From assembly GCA_012966015.1 (NCBI GenBank), contig DTRI01000094.1, positions 1 through 38,151 on the forward strand: a stretch of DNA of 38,151 nt, in the 5' to 3' direction. The notes beneath the pieces are model-generated. The model was not told the origin of the DNA, made no database searches, and saw nothing but the letters and a program-made list of their open reading frames with translations. This stretch comes from Flavobacteriales bacterium. GTDB taxonomy: Bacteria > Bacteroidota > Bacteroidia > NORP154. Shown piece after piece: positions 31,598-38,151 of this stretch (its first letter is position 1; each line of letters begins with the position of its first letter). The translations under genes and the position numbers were made by a program.

Positions 31598-32293
31598 ATG
31601 AAAAGAAAGAACAGGAAGAAGTTAATAGGCCTGGTGCTACTGACCGGCATGATCGCACTTGCTGGTTTTACTGGTTACGCGTTGCTGAACAACAGCAAAG
31701 TCATCTATTTTTTAGACAGAGTTCAGAGGCAGCTGGAAGCCTATATCGAAAAACCTTCTACTATTGGACTCAATTCATCGCAGCTGACAGAGCTGAACTA
31801 TGGCCAGGAGATTGATGAGATCGCCATAAAATACGGTTTGCCTGCCAACTTTTTAAAAGCGCTTGTTGTACTGGAGTGCTCTGGTAATAAGCCAGTAGAG
31901 TCCCGGTTTGAGAAGCACATATTCACCAAGCTAAAGAATGTAAGAGACAAAAAGGGAAGCTTCTACGAGCGGGTAACAAATGAAATACTACACGATGCCT
32001 CCGATGCAGCGATTGAGAATTTGGCCAGGTCCTGGGGGCCATTTCAGTTGATGGGATATAAGTGCCTGCAATTAAACGTGCTTGTAAATGATATTCGTGG
32101 AGAAGATGCTCTCGATTGGGGCGCCAAATGGATTCAAATGGAATACGGTCATTTACTCAAACAAAAACGATACAAAGACGCATTTCACTACCACAACTCC
32201 GGAAGGATATTCCCGGCCGACGGAATCCCCGCAACTCATGATCCGCAATACGTGGAAAAGGGGCTAAAATACATGAAGTATTTTAGCAATTAA
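31598..32293 (+). CDS. Membrane-anchored lysozyme-like (SLT-type) protein
   Basis: A 231-residue protein with a basic start (MKRKNRKK) and one hydrophobic helix at about 9-29, i.e. a signal anchor or signal peptide, placing it in the periplasm. The rest resembles a lysozyme-like fold: IAIKYGLPANFLKALVVLECSGN has the E of SLT/goose-lysozyme-type enzymes in LECSGN, and ARSWGPFQLMGYKCLQLN matches the GxxQLMG substrate-groove motif. The repeated helix WGAKWIQMEYGHLLKQKRYKDAF with YHNSG completes the fold. It likely cleaves peptidoglycan glycan strands. Activity is inferred. It appears monocistronic; the 222-bp gap downstream shows no gene. Confidence 0.78.
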   Translation: MKRKNRKKLIGLVLLTGMIALAGFTGYALLNNSKVIYFLDRVQRQLEAYIEKPSTIGLNSSQLTELNYGQEIDEIAIKYGLPANFLKALVVLECSGNKPVESRFEKHIFTKLKNVRDKKGSFYERVTNEILHDASDAAIENLARSWGPFQLMGYKCLQLNVLVNDIRGEDALDWGAKWIQMEYGHLLKQKRYKDAFHYHNSGRIFPADGIPATHDPQYVEKGLKYMKYFSN

Positions 32294-32515
32294 GATTTTC
32301 ACTCTTTTTCATGCTGCAAAAGCTTCAGGCAGAAAAACTAATTTCTTACATAGATATTTTTAAGTAATTAATTACTCCCCTCGTTAACAGCACTTAAAAA
32401 GGTTCAAATACTCCCTCAATCTTACGCTTGCAATAAAGCTCGGATTGTTGGCTAGTATCCATTTCTATTTCTCGGTTCCTTTGAAAAATCAAAATAATAA
32501 ATAAAACCAAATGCG

Positions 32516-35431
32516 ATGAAAACAGTTACCCTAACAGACAAAAAAATAACCTGGCGAGCAATGTCGACAATTACGATCACTGTATTGATGATCTTTTCAA
32601 TTGGTATTTCAACAGTCTTTGCTCAAACTACCTATTACTCAAGAACCGATGGCGACTGGAGCAACCCTGATTCATGGTCAACCTCGAGCTGTGCTGGCTC
32701 AGCAGGAGCATCAACACCGACAGCAGCTGATAACGTAATTATTTGTGCTGGTATTGTCATCACCTTGTCACAAAATGTTGCAATAAATGACCTGACAATC
32801 AATAATACCGGTCAGTTAGATGTTACAACTGCAAATTTTAATATCGAGCTTAGTGGGGACTGGGTCAGCTATGGGGACACCATGTCACCGAGCTTCGATG
32901 CCAGATCAGCTACCGTAACATTGAACGGAACATCGCTTCAGCTAATGGAGGGCGAGACGGAATTTTACCACCTTATTATTGACAACAGCGCCGGAGTAAC
33001 AATAAATAGCGGAGTACAGGGTATTGGCGGTACACTAAGACTGACAGATGGACTTCTGAACACTAACGACTCTCTAACGCTAAGGTCGGATACTAACGGA
33101 ACTGCAAGGATTGCTGAAATAACAGGAGGCAGTATAGATGGAGATGTTATCACGGAACGTTACGTTATACAAGGAGACAATAACTGGAGGTTTTTCTCAA
33201 CGCCGGTTGCGGGTGCAACACTTGCAGAATGGCAAGATGACTTTGTCACTTCCGGATTCCCTGGTTCCGATTATCCAGCTTTTGGATTTTCATCAATTTA
33301 CACCTACGATGAGACTGCTTTGGGTCCTGGATCCAACGGTTATGAAGCACCAACAAACATCAGTGACCCAATCAATATCGGTGAAGGATACTGGGTGTAC
33401 CTCGGGCCGCTTCCACTCACATTTGAGGTAAAAGGGCCAGCCAACACTGGAAATTTTTCATTACCGGTATCCTATACATATGATGTGTCTCAACCCCCTG
33501 CTGAAAATGGATGGAATATGGTTGGCAACCCATACGCATCTTCAATAGATTGGGACTCTCCCTACTGGACTAAAACCAACATTGGATCTACAATTTATAT
33601 CTATAAAGATGACGGCTCTTATGCCACCTATCCAGCGGGAGGCCCTGGAACAAATGGGGGAACCAAAGACATTGCATCCTCACAAGGGTTTTGGGTACAA
33701 TCTACGGGATTCAATCCAATACTTACGGCCACAGAAGGTGTTAAGTCTTCTGCTGACGCTTCCTTCCTGAAAAACTCAGGGCCGGCAGCTCACTTAAAAT
33801 TAGACATCAGCAGTAACGGTTATACAGATGAGGCTATCATAAGATTCTATCCAGGGGCATTAGACGGCCTGGATAATCTAGATGGTTATAAATTAGCAAA
33901 TCCCAACCCACAAATACCCAACATATCTACGGTTGTGGATAATGAAAATCTTGTAATCAACAGCATGTCTGACTCAACTGATGAATTCAGCATCCCCATA
34001 AAGGCACTTTTTGAGGATACGGGTACTTACACTATACAAATCACAAAGTCAGGCCTTGTAATTCCTTCTAACTCCATGCTTGTTTTAGAAGATCTACTTA
34101 CCGGCATCATTACAGATCTTACCGTTGATAGTACATGTAAATTCACAGTTAGCAGCCTTTCTAATAGCCCTAGATTCATGCTTCATTTGCAAAAGGGTTT
34201 TACGCTATCCAGCGAAGATGTTAAGTGCAATGGTAAAAACAACGGTTCTGCAGTTGTAACTGTATTCGGCAATGGGCCCTGGGCTTATACCTGGACAAGA
34301 GCCAATGGAGATACAATTATGACAACAACCAACAACGCAAACACTGATAGCATTCAAGGACTGGCTCCAGGATCTTACGCTTTTTACGTAAGTGATTTGG
34401 GCGGATATTACACGGACCTTTACAGTGAGTTTAGCATTAATGAGCCCGCTTCTATTTCAGCTACAGCGCTCCTTTCCGATCCAAGCTGTTATGGAGGAAA
34501 TAATGGCAGCATTCAGATGAATGTATATGGTGGAGTTGGAGTTTATCAGTATTCCTGGTCAAATAGCTCAAGCGAAACCACCAGCGTTATTTCTAACCTG
34601 ACATTTGGCTTGTATCATGTTACCATTTCAGATCAAAATGCTTGTGAGATTATTCACACTTCTCAGGTTAACCAACCCGAAGTGCTGGCTATATTAAACC
34701 AAACAACCAATGTTAGCTGTTTTGGTGACGATGACGGACAGATAGATTTAACTGTTACAGGCGGCACAGCGCCCTATAACTACTCCTGGTCTAACGGCGA
34801 AGCCACTGAAGATGTAACAAATCTCTCTCCCGGTACTTTTGACATTATCATTACGGATAATAATGGATGTTCTGTTAACGGTGCCCTGGCAGTTACAGAA
34901 CCTGAGCAGGTAATTGCTAATTTCAACATCCTGAACAAAATGCTTCAGCTCTCTGATGGAGGAGTAGGTGAATTTGAGAACACGTCAACTGGTGCCACAT
35001 CCTATTTATGGGATTTCAGCGACGGTTCTTACTCAACCGACGAAAATCCAGTTCACGCGTTCACCGCAGCGGGATACTATCAGGTTTCACTAACAGCTTA
35101 TAACGGACCATGTGAAAGTCAAGCATACCAGATAATAGGAATTATCGACAACACCGTTGGTATTAGCGGCATGAATAATAACAATGGCCCCGTTTCTGTT
35201 TCCCAATCCGGGCGAGAGATTCTAATTCGCTTTAATTTTGAGAAGCCAGCGCATGTATCAGTTTCAATACACAATTTGCTGGGACAGGTGATTGTAAGCG
35301 ATGACCGGAGGACAATTACAGGCGAGGTACTAAGCTATACTCTTCAGGGAAAACACCCGGGAATATATTTAGTTAGTGTTGAGTACTTAAATCAGGTATC
35401 GGTTACCAAACTACTCGTTACTGGCAATTGA
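32516..35431 (+). CDS. Large secreted adhesin-like protein with SprB repeats, PKD domain and T9SS sorting domain
   Basis: A 971-residue exported protein. A long signal peptide (hydrophobic at about 18-37, ending VFAQ) is followed by a G8/autotransporter-like beta-helix segment (GDWSNPDSW, NDLTINNTGQLDV, LIIDNSAGVTINSGVQG). A large beta-rich middle follows. Three SprB repeats lie at about 566-800, each starting with a CxGxxxGS/Q core (VKCNGKNNGSA, SCYGGNNGSI, SCFGDDDGQI) and continuing through WSN and a GxY/F turn. A PKD domain follows (ATSYLWDFSDGSYSTDENPVHAF). The last about 80 residues are a T9SS domain (VSIHNLLGQVIV, GIYLVSVEYL, KLLVTGN). SprB repeats are known from the Flavobacterium gliding adhesin. 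An adhesion or gliding role is inferred from the domains alone. Confidence 0.85.
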   Translation: MKTVTLTDKKITWRAMSTITITVLMIFSIGISTVFAQTTYYSRTDGDWSNPDSWSTSSCAGSAGASTPTAADNVIICAGIVITLSQNVAINDLTINNTGQLDVTTANFNIELSGDWVSYGDTMSPSFDARSATVTLNGTSLQLMEGETEFYHLIIDNSAGVTINSGVQGIGGTLRLTDGLLNTNDSLTLRSDTNGTARIAEITGGSIDGDVITERYVIQGDNNWRFFSTPVAGATLAEWQDDFVTSGFPGSDYPAFGFSSIYTYDETALGPGSNGYEAPTNISDPINIGEGYWVYLGPLPLTFEVKGPANTGNFSLPVSYTYDVSQPPAENGWNMVGNPYASSIDWDSPYWTKTNIGSTIYIYKDDGSYATYPAGGPGTNGGTKDIASSQGFWVQSTGFNPILTATEGVKSSADASFLKNSGPAAHLKLDISSNGYTDEAIIRFYPGALDGLDNLDGYKLANPNPQIPNISTVVDNENLVINSMSDSTDEFSIPIKALFEDTGTYTIQITKSGLVIPSNSMLVLEDLLTGIITDLTVDSTCKFTVSSLSNSPRFMLHLQKGFTLSSEDVKCNGKNNGSAVVTVFGNGPWAYTWTRANGDTIMTTTNNANTDSIQGLAPGSYAFYVSDLGGYYTDLYSEFSINEPASISATALLSDPSCYGGNNGSIQMNVYGGVGVYQYSWSNSSSETTSVISNLTFGLYHVTISDQNACEIIHTSQVNQPEVLAILNQTTNVSCFGDDDGQIDLTVTGGTAPYNYSWSNGEATEDVTNLSPGTFDIIITDNNGCSVNGALAVTEPEQVIANFNILNKMLQLSDGGVGEFENTSTGATSYLWDFSDGSYSTDENPVHAFTAAGYYQVSLTAYNGPCESQAYQIIGIIDNTVGISGMNNNNGPVSVSQSGREILIRFNFEKPAHVSVSIHNLLGQVIVSDDRRTITGEVLSYTLQGKHPGIYLVSVEYLNQVSVTKLLVTGN

Positions 35432-35456
35432 CAATCCTCTTAAAAATACACAAAAA

Positions 35457-35535
35457 ACCCCTCGGCAATACATCCCATACATAGCGTAACGCAGGTTGTG
35501 CGCGGCTATGTGCGGGATGCACTGAAACGAGGGGT
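35457..35535 (-). terminator. Long cruciform-type hairpin acting as terminator of the DUF5679 gene
   Basis: The outer stem ACCCCTCG (35457-35464) pairs with CGAGGGGT (35528-35535). The inner stem CATCCCATACATAGC (35471-35485) pairs with 35505-35519 at 13 of 15 positions. Read on the minus strand it ends in GGGG followed by six T, a good intrinsic terminator 27 bp after the zinc-ribbon gene. The size and nested stems are larger than a terminator needs. The inner CACATAGC and GTTGTGCG pattern recalls dispersed intergenic repeats of Bacteroidota (memory only). Confidence 0.7.
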
Positions 35536-35561
35536 AATAGAATGTTGTGTTAAGGTGTTTG

Positions 35562-35708
35562 CTACGCCTTACCCAGAATTCTAAATACTTTTGTACCACA
35601 AGTTCCGCAAGTACCTTTTGCAGCCTTCATTCCGTTCTTCATAACGACTTCTTCTGCGTTTTGAATCTCCACTTGCTTTTTGCATTTCATGCATCGTCCT
35701 TCAGCCAT
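35562..35708 (-). CDS. DUF5679 zinc-ribbon protein (48 aa)
   Basis: A 48-residue protein with two CxxC knuckles: C6/C9 (GRCMKCKKQ) and C34/C37 (GTCGTCGTK). The layout MAEGxCxxCKxxxEIxNAxEVxMKNGxxAxxGTCxxCGTKxFRI matches DUF5679, a short zinc-ribbon family of unknown function found in bacteria and archaea. No signal peptide is present. It is followed by the strong hairpin terminator at 35457-35535 and preceded by a 210-bp gap to the mutase gene. It is therefore probably transcribed alone. Coding is well supported by the intact motif and terminator. Confidence 0.85.
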   Translation of the reverse strand: MAEGRCMKCKKQVEIQNAEEVVMKNGMKAAKGTCGTCGTKVFRILGKA

Positions 35709-35918
35709 AATTTTATGTTTTAGTTATTAATTGATATTAAACACGGCAATAATAGCAATAGTTCTCTAATAGAATAATAAATTCAAAGGAAACTTATACA
35801 CTATGTAAGTTGATAAATAAATTGAAGCGAATGACAAACAAGCGTATTGCAAACACCAACAAAGGAAATAGCAGACGGTAAGCGGTATTTTCAAGAAGTT
35901 TGACGTCAGAAACCAGCA

Positions 35919-38151
35919 CTACATATTTCGGCGGTACTGACCCCCTACCCCAAACAAGGTTTCGGTTATCTGCCCAAGAGAGCAGTATTTACAGGTTTCC
36001 AGGAGCGCCTCGAAAAGATTTCCGTTTTGCACGGCGACCTTTTGAAGATTAGATAAGTGCTCATGCGCCTCAGCATTATTTCGCTTATTCAGCTCACCTA
36101 CCATTTTTATCTGGTACTTCTTCTCACTTTCGGTAGCCCTAATCACCTCCTTAGGTAGTATGGTAGGCGAACCTTCTGAAGACAGAAATGTATTAACCCC
36201 GATCAAAGGAAGTTCTCCCGAGTGCTTTAGGGTCTCGTAGTAAAGGCTCTCCTCCTGTATCTTGCCCCGTTGATACATGGTTTCCATGGCTCCCAACACA
36301 CCGCCTCTTTCGGTAATGCTGTCGAATTCCATCATCACGGCCTCTTCAACCAAATCTGTCAGCTCCTCTATGATGAAGCTGCCCTGAATGGGATTTTCAT
36401 TCTTCGAAAGCCCTAATTCCTTATTAATGATCAATTGAATGGCCATGGCTCTCCTTACACTTTCCTCTGTGGGCGTAGTAATTGCTTCGTCATAAGCATT
36501 GGTGTGCAGCGAGTTGCAATTGTCATATATGGCATAGAGTGCCTGCAATGTTGTTCTTATGTCATTAAACGCTATTTCCTGGGCGTGTAATGAGCGACCG
36601 CTGGTTTGGATGTGGTATTTCAGCTTCTGACTACGCTCACCCACCTGGTACTTCTCTTTCATTGCCTTGGACCAAATCCTTCTGGCTACCCTGCCAATTA
36701 CCGCATATTCTGGATCTATACCGTTGCTGAAGAAGAAGCTGAGGTTGGGGGCAAATTTGTCTATGTCCATACCCCGGCTTGCATAGTACTCCACATAGGT
36801 AAAACCATTGGCCAGCGTAAAAGCAAGCTGCGTAATTGGGTTGGCACCCGCTTCTGCAATGTGGTAACCGCTGATGCTCACGGAATAGAAATTCCGAACG
36901 TTATGATCTATGAAATAGGACTGAACATCACCCATCAATCGCAAGGCAAACTCCGTGCTGAAGATGCAGGTATTCTGCGCCTGGTCCTCTTTTAAAATAT
37001 CCGCCTGAACAGTACCCCTTGTTGACGACAGTGCCTTCTCTTTCAGTTTATTATACACATTTGCCGGAAGTACTTGATCACCCGTAATACCGAGCAGCAT
37101 TAGGCCCAACCCGTCATTTCCTTTGGGTAGCTTTCCGTTGTATGAAGGCCGCTTGGCATTTTTCTTTTTGTAAAAAGCATCGATTTTTTTATTCACCTGC
37201 TTTTCAAGGCCTTTTTCTTTGATATACAGCTCGCATTGCTGATCGATTGCTGTGTTCATGTAATATGCCAATAGCATGGGTGCCGGACCGTTGATGGTCA
37301 TTGATACTGAAGTCCTTGGGTCACAGAGATTGAAGCCACTGTAGAGCTTCTTGGCATCATCGAGGCAGCAAATGCTAACCCCAGAGTTTCCAATCTTTCC
37401 ATAGATATCCGGCCTCGTTTCAGGATCCCTGCCATATAGCGTCACACTGTCGAAAGCCGTTGAAAGTCGTTTTGCAGGCATATCCAGGGAAACATAATGG
37501 AATCTTTTATTCGTCCTCTCCGGGCCGCCTTCCCCGGCGAACATGCGCGTTGGATCTTCTTCTTCTCTTTTGAAAGGGAAAACGCCAGCTGTGAAGGGAA
37601 ACTCCCCTGGGACATTCTCCTGTAAATTCCATTTGAGCACATCGCCCCATGCCTCATAGGTGGGCAACGATATTTTTGGGATCCTGGTGTGTGACAGGGA
37701 CTCTGTGTGCGTTCGAATTTTAAGCTCTTTGTCTCTTACTTTGAAAGTATAAATCTCACCCTTGTAGTTCGCTACCTTCTTAGGCCATCCCTGAATGATC
37801 TCATAGTTTTTAGCGTCGAGTGCCTTAAGCATCTTTTTGTAGCTGGCCTGAAGCTCTTTAACAACTTTGTCTTTCCCCTCCTTCTTCAGAGCATCAATGG
37901 AAAGATTCAATGCATACAGGTCCTGGGCAATCTTCTTTTGTTCATCCGCCCATTCGTTATAGCTTCTAACGGTATCTGAAATCTCACTCAGGTACCTTAC
38001 CCTCTTGGGCGGAATTATGTAGATCTTCTCACTCATTTCCTCAGTACACTCGATACTGCTCCTAAAATTAGCTTCTGTTTTATCCGAAATAGTTTCTATC
38101 AGCTTATTGTACAGCGTATTGGTACCTGGATCATTGAATTGGCTGGCTATA
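35919..38151 (-). CDS. icmF: IcmF-type fused acyl-CoA mutase, C-terminal mutase part, 5' partial at window edge
   Basis: The frame is open to the right window edge, giving 743 codons; the ATG at 38036 is an internal Met, since the preceding in-frame residues ([16 protein letters not shown], then [11 protein letters not shown]) are themselves typical IcmF sequence. The B12-dependent mutase domain is clear: [99 protein letters not shown] and the C-terminal [15 protein letters not shown]. Known IcmF proteins have an N-terminal B12-binding domain and a MeaI-type GTPase chaperone; these would lie outside the window. It interconverts isobutyryl-CoA and n-butyryl-CoA or related acyl-CoAs with adenosylcobalamin. 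GVFPF rather than the methylmalonyl-type YPTMY segment argues against methylmalonyl-CoA specificity. Confidence 0.9.
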   Translation of the reverse strand, partial: IASQFNDPGTNTLYNKLIETISDKTEANFRSSIECTEEMSEKIYIIPPKRVRYLSEISDTVRSYNEWADEQKKIAQDLYALNLSIDALKKEGKDKVVKELQASYKKMLKALDAKNYEIIQGWPKKVANYKGEIYTFKVRDKELKIRTHTESLSHTRIPKISLPTYEAWGDVLKWNLQENVPGEFPFTAGVFPFKREEEDPTRMFAGEGGPERTNKRFHYVSLDMPAKRLSTAFDSVTLYGRDPETRPDIYGKIGNSGVSICCLDDAKKLYSGFNLCDPRTSVSMTINGPAPMLLAYYMNTAIDQQCELYIKEKGLEKQVNKKIDAFYKKKNAKRPSYNGKLPKGNDGLGLMLLGITGDQVLPANVYNKLKEKALSSTRGTVQADILKEDQAQNTCIFSTEFALRLMGDVQSYFIDHNVRNFYSVSISGYHIAEAGANPITQLAFTLANGFTYVEYYASRGMDIDKFAPNLSFFFSNGIDPEYAVIGRVARRIWSKAMKEKYQVGERSQKLKYHIQTSGRSLHAQEIAFNDIRTTLQALYAIYDNCNSLHTNAYDEAITTPTEESVRRAMAIQLIINKELGLSKNENPIQGSFIIEELTDLVEEAVMMEFDSITERGGVLGAMETMYQRGKIQEESLYYETLKHSGELPLIGVNTFLSSEGSPTILPKEVIRATESEKKYQIKMVGELNKRNNAEAHEHLSNLQKVAVQNGNLFEALLETCKYCSLGQITETLFGVGGQYRRNM

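Noticed and set aside
35486-35504. Inner loop of the large hairpin considered as an integron attC site
   Set aside because: Core-site consensus (RYYYAAC / GTTRRRY) is not present in the proper arrangement and no integrase is nearby.

Overview
The window comes from a member of the Bacteroidota, most likely a marine or soil Cytophagales-type organism; this is inferred from the gene content. At least six predicted secreted proteins end in a type IX secretion system (T9SS) type-A C-terminal sorting domain. Several upstream regions carry the TAnnTTTG -7 element typical of the phylum, and Shine-Dalgarno sequences are largely absent. The base composition is moderately AT-rich and genes are closely spaced. 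No rRNA, tRNA, CRISPR array, intact transposon or phage gene was recognised.

Layout. (1) 2-4208 (+): a tight four-gene operon of a glutamine-synthetase-like gamma-glutamyl ligase (cut by the window start), an iron-dependent alcohol dehydrogenase, a class-I gamma-glutamyl hydrolase and an aldehyde dehydrogenase. Together they look like a gamma-glutamylation route for oxidising an amine or amino alcohol. (2) 4322-6104 (-): a monoacylglycerol-lipase-like hydrolase and a glycerophosphodiester phosphodiesterase lipoprotein, overlapping by 8 bp, suggesting lipid head-group and acylglycerol breakdown. (3) 6234-7211 (-): a secreted protein resembling iodothyronine deiodinase with a T9SS tail. (4) 7374-8890 (+): a long palindrome, an internally deleted RAYT/Y1 transposase relic, and lysA. 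(5) 8892-11115 (-): selU, selD and a 47-residue protein, i.e. the tRNA 2-selenouridine pathway. (6) 11243-18931: housekeeping and envelope genes, including a 1094-residue sortilin/VPS10-type beta-propeller protein and a decayed tandem family of small STAS/SEC14-like proteins. (7) 18932-25731: T9SS cargo (arylsulfotransferase-like; CotH-kinase-like), an rRNA methyltransferase, and several gene remnants (DUF4260, a MATE-like C terminus, a truncated TPR protein). (8) 25786-35708: rlmN, an SlyD-like FKBP, a cold-shock protein, a thioesterase, three more T9SS proteins (redoxin, sialidase-like, SprB-repeat adhesin), OsmC, a lysozyme-like protein and a DUF5679 zinc-ribbon protein. (9) 35919 to the right edge (-): the C-terminal mutase part of an IcmF-type fused acyl-CoA mutase, still open at the window end.

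I see no clearly undescribed system. The observations most worth following are the gamma-glutamyl oxidation operon, the T9SS-exported deiodinase-like protein, the RAYT scar fused to the lysA translation start, and the recombination scar in the STAS/SEC14-like gene family. Several short genes and remnants (8892-9035, 35562-35708, 19083-19334, 21071-21235) were found by reading the gaps directly. All functional calls rest on motif recognition by eye; no database search was run.
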